Positions 9,592 through 21,849 are shown, counted from the first letter of the stretch. The stretch: DNA of 64,000 bases from Volvox africanus (GCA_030268105.1 BSDZ01000016.1:1247501-1311500); one strand, 5' to 3'. Translations and numbers: made by a program. The notes: generated from the letters alone by a model not told the origin.

Positions 9592-10659
9592 GTGAACACG
9601 AATATGGACAACACTGCTGGACCAAGGGTTCTGCCATTACCTCAAGCTCGAGGGCATGATGACATCCCTGAGGTGATGAGATTGTCGATTCCCGTTCCTA
9701 GGCTCAATATTTCGCTGACCGACAAGACACCAGGACATAGCATAGCCGATGCAACTCGTGCGTACGTGCGTGATGCTAAAAAGTATCTCCAGGCTGTTCA
9801 TGGTGGCGATAATGACGGTATCAGGTGTCTCTTCGTTGGTAACACCCTCGAGGGCTCAGCGAAGGACTGGTATCGCAATTGGACCAACGCCCGGGGCAAC
9901 TATACTTTTGACGAGTTAGTCGCCGCTTTGCTCGCACGATTCGCTACTGAGGTTCAAGCACGCGATGTGGAAGCTCGTAAGGTTTTGGCAGCCGGTAGCT
10001 ACCACATGCGTCGGGATGAAAATGTACCTGCGTACCAGTCACGCTTCGAAGCACTTGTGACTCCCATTGCTGACCTCACTGAATCCGAGCGTGTCTTTTG
10101 GTTTAGGCGAGGCCTGATGAAACTTTTGGCTAAATGGTGCGCTACTGACTTGGTTGGAGCGCAGATCAAGTCGTATGATGCTTTGGTCGCTTTTGCTAAG
10201 GGCACGGAGATACGACTCCTTGCCGGTGAGGAAGAAGTCAAGTCTGCCCCTCGTGCAAATGCCGTGCAAGTGCAGGATCCGCTTGGGGAAGCCGTAGCTC
10301 TTGACCAGGACTTCGGAGCGACCCGCCCCACGCCTACTGCCGCGACGCAACGCAGCAACCGGCAACGTCAGGTGCGCGGGGGCGCTAGCTCGGGTGTCCG
10401 TGGGTCAGGAGGAGCAGGTCCGAGCTCGGACCCGGCTAAGAGCAGGAAGCGTGGTGGTGCGCCGTCGATGGCAGCCGCACAGCGTTCCGACCCCAATGCG
10501 AAGCGGACTCACACGGACGACACGTATATGCCAAAATGGAATTGCAATCGTTCCGAATTCGAGCGTCGAAAATTGGCCAACGTTTGTGTACGGTGTGTGG
10601 AGAACCATTCCACGAAGGATTGCCCGCTAATGCCGCCGTTTGTACCTCAGCCGAAATAG
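9592..10659 (+). pseudogene. gag: A2 gag, main part
   Basis: Continues A2 gag after the A1 insertion. From about 9597 it reads TNMDNTAGPRVLPLP and goes through the capsid domain (DWYRNWTNARG, YQSRFEALVTPIADL) and basic region to the zinc knuckle CVRCVENHSTKDC and PFVPQPK. It terminates at the UAG at 10657-10659, directly followed in frame by pol. It is about 95% like A1 gag by eye. The open frame reaching back to 9472 is an accident of LTR read-through. Confidence 0.9.
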
Positions 10660-10698
10660 GGGCTTGCCCGGGTTCCTGCGGAGGGGGCACCACCTGGG
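10657..10698 (+). promoter_or_regulatory. gag-pol readthrough signal of A2
   Basis: UAG (10657-10659), 7-nt spacer GGGCTTG, CCCGGG (10667-10672), loop, CCTGGG (10693-10698). Pairing is kept by one G-U pair. Same geometry as in A1, A3, A5, B1 and B2. Confidence 0.6.
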
Positions 10699-13029
10699 AT
10701 TTCTGAACTAACGCGTGGTCGGTGGTCATCCTTATGGCCAGCCGTTAAGGCATTGTTGCCTTGTGTACTTGGACACATCGAGCGAGTCATCGCGCGACGC
10801 ATCACGCTTGACGGACGCACGGGACTTCTCTGCTTCGACCCGTTGTGTAATTTGTTTACACCTCTCCGTCCCCTGTCGTCTATCGATCTGTCTAACCACG
10901 TGGTTTTGTTCATCCCCTCGTGAGATGTCGGAACAGTTGGCCATATACAGGAGGTGTAGGCGTCAATGTCCAGGCACCGCCGCATGTGTTTTACTCCCCG
11001 CTTTCTGTCGGCGCAAGGCAGAGGCATTGTTAAGGGGTATGCGGCATGTCCACCGGTTTGAGCCGGGCACCGTTTTGTTTAATGGTGTGGATCGGGAGGG
11101 TACGCTGGCTCCGTGGCCAAGCACATCCTACTCGGTTGACGTTTGGTATGAAGCTCCTGACGGGGGTGCCGTAGGTTACGGACCCGCCCTAAGTGCACTG
11201 ACGTTGTCTGCTGGGCAGTCGCTCGTAGATAACCGTGTCCCTGTGGTTCAGATCGGTTTGAATCGCCGTACTCTGAAGGCACTTGTTGACACCGGTGCCA
11301 GCGATGACTTCATCTCTGTCGCAGAGGTGAATGCGCTGGGGTTGTCCCCAGAGTCGTCTGATTGTCCACAGGTTACCCTTGCTGACGGGGGTAAGCATCC
11401 CATCGTGGGCAGGATTACCCTTAGCCTATCGATAGGCCGTTTGCGTGTTGTGACCCGGCCGTACGTGCTGCAGGGCTTAGCAGAGACTGCACCGTACATA
11501 ATGGGGTCGTCGACATTACGGCAGTACCGCGCGCGCATCGACATGGAGACCGCAACCCTGCATATGTGCAAGGGTACTCTGTCGATTAAGGTACCTTTCC
11601 TGTCGTTCGAATATGTCACACCAAAGGAGGGCGAAACTGAGGCGGTGCCTATGGTTAATTTCGCTGTGACCGCAATGGCCGCGCGAATCGAACCAGAGCT
11701 AGTCGGGCGTAAGGAGGCCGTCCGTTTGTTACGGAAGGGTGCCCACGGACTGCTTTTAAGGCCGCGGGTGAGCTGTTGTGTCACCACCGTGCAGATTTTT
11801 GCGGATCCTGAGGTTGAGGCCCTACTGTCGCAGTATGAGGACGTCTTTAAAGATATCCCTGGCCTACCACCTATGCGTCCTGTTGATCACACAATCCCTC
11901 TCGTGCCTGGAGCGCAGCCTACGGCCCGGCCAATGTACAGGTTGAGTCCATTGGAGCTGGACGAGGTGAAGCGCCAGGTGACGGATTTGCTCGCGAAGGG
12001 TATGATACGCCCCAGCACATCCCCGTATTCTGCACCGATTTTGTTTGTCTGCAAGAAGGATGGGACCTTGCGCATGTGCATCGATTACCGGGGGTTGAAT
12101 GCGAGTACGGTGAAAAATCGCTACCCTTTGCCACGCGTTGACGACCTGTTGGATAAGCTGAAGGGCTCGGCTTATTTTTCCTCGATTGACTTACAACAGG
12201 GCTACAATCAGATTCGCATCGCTGCCTCTGATATTCCGAAAACCGCTTTTCGGACGCCCTTCGGTCACTTTGAGTATACGGTTCTATCGTTTGGTTTGAC
12301 TAATGCCCCTGCGACGTTTCAGGCGGTTATGGACCGAATGTTTAGGCCGTTTATCGACAGGTTCGTTGTTTGCTACCTGGATGACATCTTGGTATATTCT
12401 AAGACGCGCGAGGAGCACTTGGAGCATCTTCGGCTCGTGCTCGACGTTATGAGGCGGGAGCAATTGTTTGCTAAACGCGCCAAATGCTTTTGGGCGCAGC
12501 CTCAGGTGGAATATTCGGGCCATATTGTGTCGGCCACCGGTGTGAAGATGGACCCGCGGAAGGTCGCTGTGGTTCCCGATTGGCCAGCGCCTCAGAACCT
12601 CACGGAGCTGCGTAAGTTCCTTGGCTTGACCAATTATTTCCGAAAGTTCATTGAAAAATATTCCATCATTGCGGCCCCGCTTACTAACTTAACTCGCAAA
12701 GGTGTTTTCGTTTCGCTCGAGTCGTGGACGTCGCAATGCCAGCGGGCATTCGAAGAGCTCAAGTGAACCGTTGCCGAAGATGTCACCCTTGCATTCCCTG
12801 ATTACTCGTTGCCGTTTCGTGTTGAGGTAGTGTCTGATGCCTCAATATTTGGAAGCGGCGCTGTATTGTAACAGGAAGGGAGACCGATCGCCTTCACGAG
12901 TAAGAAGTTTTCTGGTGCGGAGATTCGCTACACCACCGGGGAACAGGAGCTTCTGGCCGTGCTGCATGCTTTAAAGGAATAACGCTGTTACCTCGAGGGA
13001 TGCCCATTTACTTTAAAGACTGACCACAA
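10660..13029 (+). pseudogene. pol: A2 pol: pre-protease domain, PR, RT, start of RNase H
   Basis: Collinear with A1 pol but broken. An 8-bp deletion near 10920 (shared with A3 at about 17993) shifts the pre-protease frame; from there the frame is open to 12766. PR reads [11 protein letters not shown] and [14 protein letters not shown] becomes TGA at 12764-12766; further RNase H stops occur near 12869 (TAA) and 12980 (Trp codon to TAA). At 13030 the A3 LTR interrupts the segment encoding TDHKPLTFL, which resumes at 20778. Confidence 0.9.
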
Positions 13030-13853
13030 TGTTGTACCTCTCGTTCGCGTTTGCTCATAAGTATCTGCACGTCTGGAGACTTTCGACACCGATGCGTGAG
13101 CACTTGCAAGTACAGCAAGGCAAGCGAGAGCAAACAGAGACAGCGGAAGACTTCAAGACGAAGAGAGATATAACTTACAGTCTTACAGATCGGAACGATG
13201 CAATGGACGAAATCGCCGTCAGCGCCGGAAGCAAGCAATCATCACGCGGCGGTGATTAGCAAAGTTCAGGCTTAGCTCGGGCTAAGTAGAATAGCGTATA
13301 GCAATAGTAATATAGAACACACGAGTGTTCTCCGGTATCGAATGTCTTATCTTGCTTAGCCGTCCTCGCATCTGTTATACTCGCAGCATCGTAATGCCGT
13401 ACGATTCACATCAGGAGGCCGATCCTAGATGTGACAACCCTACTGCATATAGGTGATGTCTACGCATAACAACATATAAGCCTTTCCAGCATTTGCATGA
13501 TGCAAGGGTCCGGATAACGATATCCGGTTGCAGGGCATGTGTCACGACGAGTGCGGCGCTCTCAACGTGTGCTGTAATGAAGTAATATTATATCAGATAA
13601 TATTACTTGTCGTTTCGTAGCACGAGCATAATGCGCACTTCAATGCTTCGGGCTTTCATGCATGCTAGGCGGATTTGCCATGATGTGATGTCGCGATGGA
13701 TAATGACAACATGCCAAATGCATATATAAATGTACACGAATACATTTATATCATGCAGATTCATTCATATGCAATGTGTTCATCAAAATAACACTTCACC
13801 TCGTAGGATCACATCGACCTACGCTTCGGCGGGAAACTAACCGTAGCACAACA
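13030..13853 (-). repeat. A3 3' LTR
   Basis: Full-length 824-bp LTR. Hairpin variants CCGGATA/TATCCGG and TCACAT/ATGTGA place it in the same subfamily as the A1 LTRs, unlike its partner at 19950. Confidence 0.92.
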
Positions 13854-13912
13854 ATTATCCCCCCTCCCGTATGCAGCATCCTCGCTGCTTCATACAGCAT
13901 CGACTGCAAGGG

Positions 13913-14750
13913 TCATTGGGCTTGCGTGGCACGTTTGCGGGCTTCTTCGAGCAGGGGCTTCATGTCCTGCGAGAAGTTGCGTGCCGGTTCCCATGAGTTG
14001 TGCTCGCTGGTATACCCTGTCCACTTGACCAAGTACTTGTGTACTGTCCGCTTACGTCAGTGTTGGCCCACACGACGCGTGCGATAATCTAACACCCGCT
14101 CCACATCGTAAAACTTCTGTTTACCAGCGATCCAGGTCTCGGGAACTGGTTCGATTGCTGCAGGGGCGTTAGCAGGCTCAGGGACGGGTTCTGTACCACG
14201 ATACGCACGGACAAGCGATACGTGAAGCGTGGGGTGAATGGTCATATCAGCGGGCAATGCAAGCTCCACAGCCACATTCCCAACCATGCGCACGACAGGA
14301 TACGGACCAATCGAGCGGGGTAAGAGTTTTCGGGATCCGTCGGTCAAGGAACGCAAGTTCTTGGTACTTAGCAACACGAGTTGCCCTTCCGAAAACGTCA
14401 CATCCTGCTTGGATTTGTTGTAGTATTCCGTCGTTCGTTGCTGCGCCGCATCCAAACACGACTTCACGTCTGTGATTCGGGACATAAAAGACTTGGCAAA
14501 AAGTTTAGCAGCAGGCACGTTCACTTCCAACTCACGCCACACGGGTAGTGCGGGATAAAACCCGTAGTTAAGAAAGAACGGACTTTTGCCTGTAGAGCGG
14601 TTAACAGCATTGTTAAGCGCGAATTCTGCCGCAGTCAAATATGTATCCCAAACGAGTGGTGTGCGACCAGCATAATTGCGCAACATATCACCCAACGTGC
14701 GGTTTGTGCGTTCGGTTTGACCATCAGTCTGCGGGTGATACGCCGTGCTC
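13913..14750 (-). pseudogene. pol: A3 integrase C-terminal half and chromodomain
   Basis: Reads [13 protein letters not shown] (catalytic Glu segment), the spacer with [15 protein letters not shown] and then the chromodomain. CGA-to-TGA at 14057-14059 ends the frame at RRVGQH, before most of the chromodomain; the rest of it is recognisable downstream to the normal stop at 13913-13915. The upstream boundary is the foreign insertion at 14751. Confidence 0.88.
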
Positions 14751-15097
14751 GCTGGCCCTAGTGAGAGGGGTAGCACGTGGCAGGACAGACAGACAAAGCC
14801 ACGTGTTCCTCCCCTGCGCTGTGGCTCGGTCCGGTCAGGACCCCCGGTGCTCGTCTTTGAAGGGCGAGTCGCCCACAGTGTAACACCCATACATATATGT
14901 GTGTGTAGGATAGGGGGGTACATCACCCGTGGCCACTAACCTGGCAGTCCCTACCTTCCCCGGTGTTTCGGGGCACCCTCATCCAGTCTCCCATGCCGAC
15001 TTCTCCGAAATCAGTGGTTTTCCCAGGTTCAGCACCCACCACCAGCATCCAGCGGAATCTGCCGAATCAACTAAGGCGTCAACTCCGCTACTGGTCA
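14751..15097. mobile_element. Unclassified 347-bp insertion in A3 integrase
   Basis: Absent from the same place in A1 (around 3838), where GTGCTC is directly followed by AGGTTG. Here the insert is bracketed by GCTC (14747-14750 and 15098-15101). Its ends (GCTGGCCCTAGT at the left; complement of the right end GCTGACCAGTAG) are weakly similar in inverted orientation. It has a short TATATGTGTGTGTA tract and no coding capacity of its own. I do not recognise the family: a small DNA transposon or a SINE-like element are both possible. Confidence 0.7.
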
Positions 15098-16226
15098 GCT
15101 CAGGTTGACGCGCATGTCAACTAGCTTGCAGAGCACTTCCCAAAACTTAGACGTGAACTGCCCACCGCGGTCCGAGGTCACATTTTTGGGAACCCCGTGT
15201 AACCGAACCACATTATCGAAAATCAAACGTGCGGTTTGCTCAGCCGTGCAGGATGATGTGCATGGTGCTAGGTGAACCATCTTAGTCAGACGATCGACCA
15301 TTACGAACACCGCATCGTATCCCCCCTCAGTTTTGGGCAGCGCGACTACGAAGTCCATGGAAACACTTTCCCAAGGCGCATCCGGGACAGGCAACGGTTG
15401 CAACAACCCATGGCCCTTACCGGACAAAGCCTTATTGCGCTGGCACAGATTGCATGTCTGGACGAAGTTCGCCGCATCCTTAGCCAAACGAGGCCACCAA
15501 AAGGAACGTTGCACCAAGTCGATCAATCGCTTGCTACCAGGGTGTCCTGCTAACGGGTCCTCGTGGAACCGCGCAAGGATGTCGTAGCGTAGCGCGTCGT
15601 CGTTCGGAACGACGATTTGCGTAGCTGCACCCTCCGTCCGTAGCCAAAGGCCATTCTGCTTTCGAAGGTTTTCTACATTAGCCGGGTCCGCGAACCAGGC
15701 ATCTGCGTTGTAGGCAACCTTCAACCGCTCCGCGAGGTCCGTCGCGATCGGTACCTCCTCGCTACGCGGCCGCACGACGGGCGCTGCCAAAATTGCAGTG
15801 TGTAGCGACGGATGTCGACTGAGAGCATCGGCAATATTCAATTTACCAGAAATATTTTCCCAGGTGCAGTCGAACCTAGCTAGGTATTCCATCCACCTAG
15901 CCTGGCGGCGGTTCAACGTCGGAACGCTTTGCAAAAACGTTAGGGGCTTATGGTCAGTCTTTAAAGTAAACGGGCGTCCCTCGAGGTAACAGCGCCATTC
16001 CTTTAAAGCATGCAGCACGGCCAGAAGCTCCTGTTCCCCGGTGGTGTAGCGAATCTCCGCACCAGAAAACTTCTTACTCGTGAAGGTGATCGGTCGCCCT
16101 TCCTGTAACAATACAGTGCCGCTTCCAAATATTGAGGCATCAGACACTACCTCAACACGAAACGGCAACGAGTAATCAGGGAATGCAAGGGTGACATCTT
16201 CGGCAACGATTCGTTTGAGCTCCTTT
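15098..16226 (-). pseudogene. pol: A3 RNase H end and integrase N-terminal half
   Basis: Open from 16168 to 15095: RNase H ([21 protein letters not shown]), ALSRHPSLH, the zinc finger CNLCQRNK, first catalytic Asp segment [10 protein letters not shown], and SDRGGQF with the second Asp intact, unlike A1. It is cut from RT by a ~63-bp deletion near 16220 and from the rest of integrase by the 347-bp insert. Confidence 0.88.
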
Positions 16227-17097
16227 GCGAGTTAAGTTAGTAAGCGGGGCCGCAATGATGGAATATTTTTCGGAAATAATTGGTCAAGCCAAGGAACTTA
16301 CGCAGCTCCGTGAGGTTCTGAGGCGCTGGCCAATCGCAAACCACGGCGACCTTCCACGGGTCCATCTTCACACCGGTGGCCGACACAATGTGGCCCGAAT
16401 ATTCCACCTGAGGCTGCGCCCAAAAGCATTTGGCGCGTTTAGCAAACAATTGCTCCCGCCTCATAACGTCGAGCACGAGCCGAAGATGCTCCAAGTGCTC
16501 CTCGCGCGTCTTAGAATATACCAAGATGTCATCCAGGTAGCAGACAACGAACCTGTCGATAAACGGCCTAAACATTCGGTCCATAACCGCCTGAAACGTC
16601 GCAGGGGCATTAGTCAAACCAAACGATAGAACCGTATACTCAAAGTGACCGAAGGGCGTCCGAAAAGCGGTTTTCGGAATATCAGAGGCAGCGATGCGAA
16701 TCTGATTGTAGCCCTGTTGTAAGTCAATCGAGGAAAAATAAGCCGAGCCCTTCAGCTTATCCAACAGGTCGTCAACGCGTGGCAAAGGGTAGCGATTTTT
16801 CACCGTACTCGCATTCAACCCCCGGTAATCAATGCACATGCGCAAGGTCCCATCCTTCTTGCCGACAAACAAAATTGGTGCAGAATACGGGGATGTGCTG
16901 GGGCGTATCATACCCTTCGCGAGCAAATCCGTCACCTGGCGCTTCACCTCGTCCAGCTCCAATGGACTCAACCTGTACATTGGCCGGGCCGTAGGCTGCG
17001 CTCCAGGCACTAGAGGGATTGTGTGATCAACAGGACGCATAGGTGGTAGGCCAGGGATATCTTTAAAGACGTCCTCATACTGCGACAGTAGGGCCTA
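16227..17097 (-). pseudogene. pol: A3 reverse transcriptase
   Basis: Open from 17040 ([10 protein letters not shown]) to 16237 with [19 protein letters not shown] and YLDDILVYS. It lacks 11 bp near 16270 (TTTTTCGGAAATAA instead of TTTTTCAATGAACTTTCGG), which shifts the frame into a stop; the same 11-bp loss occurs in A7 near 62357. A GAG-to-TAG change at 17095-17097 separates it from PR. Confidence 0.88.
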
Positions 17098-18251
17098 AAC
17101 CTCAGGATCCGCAAAAATCTGCACGGTGGTGACACAACAGCTCACCCGCGGCCTTAAAAGCAGTCCGTGGGCACCCTTCCGTAACAAACGGACGGCCTCC
17201 TTACGCCCGACTAGCTCTGGTTCGATTCGCGCGGCCATTGCGGTCACAGCGAAATTAACCATAGGCACCGCCTCAGCTTCGCCCTCCTTTGGTGTGACAT
17301 ATTCGAACGACAGGAAAGGTACCTTAATCGACAGAGTACCCTTGCACATATGCAGGGTTGCGGTCTCCACGTCGATGCGCGCGCGGTACTGCCGTAATGT
17401 TGACGACCCTATTATGTACGGTGCAGTCTCTGCTAAGCCCTGCAGCACGTACGGCCGGGTCACAACACGCAAAGGGCCTATCGATAGGCTAAGGGTAATC
17501 CTGCCCACGATGGGATGCTTACCCCCATCAGCAAGGGTAACCTGTGGACAATCAGACGACTCTGGGGACAACCCCAGCGCATTCACCTCTGCGACAGAGA
17601 TGAAGTCATCGCTGGCACCTGTGTCAACAAGTGCCTTCAGAGTACGGCCATTCAAACCGATCTGAACCACAGGGACACGGTTATCTACGAGCGACTGCCC
17701 AGCAGACAACGTCAGTGCACTTAGGGCGGGTCCGTAACCTACGGCACCCCCGTCAGGAGCTTCGTACCGAGTCAACCGAGTAGGATGTGCTTGGCCACGG
17801 AGCCAGCGTACCCTCCCGATCCACACCATTAAACAAAACGGTGCCCGGCTCGAACCGGTGGACATGCCGCATACCCCTTAACGATGCCTCTGCCTTGCGC
17901 CGACATAAAGCAGGGAGTAAAACACATGCGGCGGTGCCTGGATATTGAGGCCTACACCTCCTGTATATGGCCAACTGTTCCGACATCTCACGAGGGGATG
18001 AACAAAACCACGTGGTTAGACAGATCGATAGACGACAGGGGACGGCGAGGTGTAAACAAATTACACAACGGGTCGAAGCAGAGAAGTCCCGTGCGTCCAT
18101 CAAGCGTGATGCGTCGCGCAATGACTCGCTCGATGTGTCCAAGTACACAAGGCAACAATGCCTTAACGGCTGGCCGTAAGGATGACCACCGACCACGCGT
18201 TAGTTCAGAAATCCCAGGTGGTGCCCCCTCCGCAGGAACCCGGGCAAGCCC
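17098..18251 (-). pseudogene. pol: A3 pre-protease domain and protease
   Basis: Follows gag UAG in frame. The protease frame (17865-17095) has [11 protein letters not shown]. The upstream pre-protease domain is frame-shifted by the 8-bp deletion near 17993 shared with A2 and by a small deletion near 17770. Confidence 0.85.
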
Positions 18252-19483
18252 CTATTTCGGCTGAGGTACAAACGGCGGCATTAGCGGGCAATCCTTCGTG
18301 GAATGGCTCTCCGCACACCGTAGACAAACGTTGGCCAATTTTCGACGCTCGAATTCGGAACGATTGCAATTCCATTTTGGCATATACGTGTCGTCCGTGC
18401 GAGTCCGCTTCGCATTGGGGTCGGAACGCTGTGCGGCTGCCGTCGACGGCGCGCCACCACGCTTCCTGTTTTTAGCCGGGTCCGAGCTCGGACCTGCTCC
18501 TCCTGACCCACGGACACCCGAGCTAGCGCCCCCGCGCGCCTGGCGTTGCCGGTTGCTGCGTTGCATCGTGGCAGTAGGCGTGGGGCGAGTCGCTCCGAAG
18601 TCCTGGTCAAGAGCTACAGCTTCCCCAAGCGGATCCTGCACTTGCACGGCATTTGCACGAGGGGCAGACTTGACTTCTTCCTCACCGGCAAGGAGTCGTA
18701 TCTCCGTGCCCTTAGCAAAAGCGACCAAAGCATCATACGACTTGATCTGCGCTCCAAGTCAGTAGCGCACCATTTAGCCAAAAGTTTCGTCAGGCCTCGC
18801 CTAAACCAAAAGACACGCTCGGTTTTGGTGAGATCAGCAATGGGAGTCACAAGTGCTTCGAAGCGTGACTGGTACGCAGGTACATTTTCATCCCGACGCA
18901 TGTGGTAGCTACCGGCTGCCAAAACCTTACGAGCTTCCACATCGCGTGCTTGAACCTCAGTAGCGAACTGTGCGAGCAAAGCGGCGACCAACTCGTCAAA
19001 AGTATAGTTGCCCCGGGCGTTGGTCCAATTGCGATACCAGTCCTTCGCTGAGCCCTCGAGGGTGTTACCAACGAAGAGACACCTGATACCGTCATTATCA
19101 CCACCATGAACAGCCTGGAGATACTTTTTAGCGTCACGCACGTACGCACGAGTTGCATCGGCTATGCTATGCCCTGGTGTCTTGTCGGTCAGCGAAATAT
19201 TGAGCCTAGGAACGGGAATGGACAATCTCATCACCTCAGGGATGTCATCATTCCCTCGAGCTTGAGGTAATGGCAGAACCCTTGGTCCAGCAGTGTTGTC
19301 CATATTCGTGTTCACTGCTGAATGCGGCACAATTAAGTGAGCAGGGGTCTGAAGGAAAAGGGGCTCTTGAGTGGCTCGCGTGCCAACAGTCTCAAGTCCT
19401 CTATCCGGCGCTCTAGCAGCCACAACAAAATCGGGTTGGCTAGCTAGGCTAGTGTGCGGCGTATCGTCGTGTTCCGCGGACAT
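18252..19483 (-). pseudogene. gag: A3 gag (frameshifted)
   Basis: Starts MSAEHDDTPHTS at 19483 and follows A1 gag through the capsid domain to CATDL, then loses frame through a 4-bp deletion near 18757 (CTCCAAGTCAGT versus CTCCAACCAAGTCAGT). The original frame continues 18728-18252 with the basic region and zinc knuckle CLRCAESHSTKDC, ending at UAG 18254-18252. The CCCGGG / CCUGGG readthrough stem is preserved at 18213-18244. Confidence 0.9.
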
Positions 19484-19930
19484 GGAGCACGAAGCAATAC
19501 CCTAGGTTTGCGTAATAGAAGGCGACTTCTATTGCAAAGGCAAGAGTACAAAGCGATTTGATGAGCCTACCGACAGTACTCTTGAGAAGATTCAGTAAAC
19601 TCAGCAAGTACTTGCCCAGCTGAGTCCTGATCTCCGTAGTTTGGGCGATGAGAGTCGCCAAATGGTCCGGACGAAAGCCGGTCTCAGTCGCCGCGGCAAG
19701 CAATGCCAGTGCACTGAGATTATCTGCGACTCAGAGCGTACACTTACACAACAAGTGCAGCAATCTAAGCAAAAGCAATTAAACAATTACAAACCGGAAG
19801 CGGCGGCGTCCAAAACGGTGCGGCCTAGGTCTTCGTCAAAAGTATCTAGCGGTCCTCATGGGTCGTCGCTGGAACTCGCCATAGAAAGAGCCTACTTCCG
19901 ATTAGACAAAGAGAGACAGTTAGGCAACGA
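19484..19930 (-). other. A3 leader (5' UTR)
   Basis: Collinear with the other family A leaders; no gene seen. Confidence 0.7.
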
Positions 19931-19946
19931 ACCTGTCTCGATACCA
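19931..19946 (-). other. Primer-binding site of A3
   Basis: Sense TGGTATCGAGACAGGT, three bases from the LTR at 19950. Same site as in A5 at 26749-26764; family B has TGGTATCGAGACCG. Confidence 0.85.
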
Positions 19947-19949
19947 ATT

Positions 19950-20772
19950 TGTTGTACCTCTCCTTCGTGTTTGCTCATAAGTATCTGCATGTCTGGAGAC
20001 TTTCGACACCGATGTGCGAGCACTTGCAAGTACAGCAAGGCAAGCGAGAGCAAACAGAGACAGCGGAAGACTTCAAACAAGAAGAGATATAACTTACAGT
20101 CTTACAGATCGGAACGATGCAATGGACGAAATCACCGTCAGCGCCGGAAGCAAGCAATCATCACGCGGCGGTGAATAGCGAAGTTCAGGCTTAGCTCGGG
20201 CTAAGTAGGATAGCGTATAGTAATAATAGCGTAGAACACACGAGTGTTCTCCGGTATCGAATGTCTTATCTTGCTTAGCCGTCCTCGCATCTGTTATACT
20301 CGCAGCATCACAATGTCGTACGATTCACACTAGGAGGCCGATCCTAAGTGTGACAACCCTACTGCGTATAGGCGATGTCCATGTATAACAACGTATAAGC
20401 CTTTCCGGCATTCACATGATGCAAGGGTCTGAATAACGATATTCGGTTGCAAGGCATGCATCGCGACGAGTGCGGCGCTCTCAACGTGTGCTGTAATGAA
20501 GTAATATTATATCAGATAATATTACTTATCGTTTCATAGCACGAGCATAATGCGCACTTCAATGATTCGGTATTTTATGCATGCTAGGTGGATTTGCCAT
20601 GATGCGATGTCGCGATGGATAATGATAACATGCCAAATGCATATATAAATGTATGCGAATACATCTATATCATGCAGGTTCATTCATATGCAATGTGTTC
20701 ATCACAATAGCACTTCGCCTTGTAGGATCACATCGACCTACGCATCGGCGGGAAACTAACCGTAGCACAACA
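19950..20772 (-). repeat. A3 5' LTR
   Basis: 823 bp. Hairpin variants CTGAATA/TATTCGG and TCACAC/GTGTGA, the A2 subfamily, unlike the A3 3' LTR. The portion from about 20210 onward is identical by eye to 27028 onward. Confidence 0.9.
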
Positions 20773-20777
20773 CACAA

Positions 20778-20820
20778 GCCCCTAACGTTTTTGCAAAGCG
20801 TTCCGACGTTGAACCGCCGT
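20778..20820 (+). pseudogene. pol: A2 RNase H fragment after A3
   Basis: Reads [16 protein letters not shown], the continuation of A2 pol interrupted at 13029. It ends exactly where a family A LTR begins (CGCCGT then TGTTG). Confidence 0.85.
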
Positions 20821-20854
20821 TGTTGTACCTCTCGTTCGTGTTTGCTCATAAGTA
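20821..20854 (-). repeat. 34-bp terminal fragment of a family A LTR
   Basis: TGTTGTACCTCTCG... through CATAAGTA, the outer end of a minus-orientation LTR, then an abrupt join to integrase. It is the scar of a further insertion whose body and the adjoining RNase H/integrase segment were deleted. The same LTR begins at the same pol position at 61704. Confidence 0.8.
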
Positions 20855-21790
20855 CAAGGGATTCCCAAAAATGTGATCTCGGACCGCGGTGGGCAGTTCA
20901 CGTCTAAGTTTTGGGAAGCGCTCTGCAAGCTAGTTGGCATGCGTGTCAACCTGAGCACAGCGTACCACCCGCAGACTGATGGTCAAACCGAACGCACAAA
21001 CTGCACGTTGGGTGATATGTTGCGCAATTATGCTGGTCGCACACCACTCATTTGGGATACATATTTGACTGCGGCAGAATTCACGCTTAACAACGCTGTT
21101 AACCACTCTACAGGCAAAAGTCCGTTCTTTCTTAACTACGGGTTTTATCCCGCGCTACCCGTGTGGCGTGAGTTGGAAGTGAACGTGCCTGCTGCTAAAC
21201 TTTTTGCCAAGTCTTTTATGTCCCGAATCACAGACGCGAAGTCGTGTTTGGATGCGGCGCAGCAACGAACGACGGAATACTACAACAAATCCAAGCAGGA
21301 TGTGACGTTTTCGGAAGGGCAACTCGTGTTGCTAAGCACCAAGAACTTACGTTCCTTGGCCGACGGATCCCGAAAACTCTTACCCCGCTGGATTGGTCCG
21401 TATCCCGTCATGCGCATGGTTGGGAATGTGGCTGTGGAGCTTGCATTGCCCGCTGATATGACCATTCACCCCACATTTCACGTATCGCTTGTCCGTCCTT
21501 ATCGTGGTACGGAACCCGTCCCTGAACCTACTAACGTCCCCACAGCAATTGAACCAGTTCCCGAGACCTGGATCGCTGGTAAACAGAAGTTTTACGATGT
21601 GGAGTGGGTGTTAGATTATCGCACGCGTCGTGTGGGCCAACACCGACTTAAGCGGACAGTACACGAGTACTTGGTCAAGTGGACAGGGTATACCAGCGAG
21701 CACAACTCATGGGAACTGGCACACAACTTCTCGCAGGACATGAAGCCCCTGCTCGAAGAAGCCCGCAAACGTGCCACGCAAGCCCAATGA
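20855..21790 (+). pseudogene. pol: A2 integrase core, GPY/F and chromodomain
   Basis: N-terminally truncated: the zinc finger and first catalytic Asp are deleted. From 20873 it reads SDRGGQF (second Asp), [13 protein letters not shown] (Glu), GPYPVMRMVG and the complete chromodomain ([27 protein letters not shown]) to a TGA at 21788-21790. Identical by eye to 27673-28608. Confidence 0.9.
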
Positions 21791-21833
21791 CCCTTGCAGT
21801 CGATGCTGTATGAAGCAGTGAGGACGCTGCATA

Positions 21834-21849
21834 CGGGAGGGGGGATAAT
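21834..21849 (+). other. Polypurine tract of A2
   Basis: CGGGAGGGGGGATAAT immediately before the 3' LTR. Confidence 0.9.

Larger units (their letters stand above)
13030..20772 (-). mobile_element. A3: family A Ty3/gypsy element
   Basis: Inserted in A2 RNase H, flanked by CACAA (13025-13029 and 20773-20777). LTRs at 13030-13853 (824 bp) and 19950-20772 (823 bp), PPT 13854-13869, PBS 19931-19946. Multiple lesions: 4-bp deletion in gag, 8-bp deletion in pre-protease, nonsense before RT, a ~63-bp and an 11-bp deletion after RT, a 347-bp insertion in integrase and a CGA-to-TGA near the chromodomain. The two LTRs belong to different sequence subfamilies. Confidence 0.9.
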
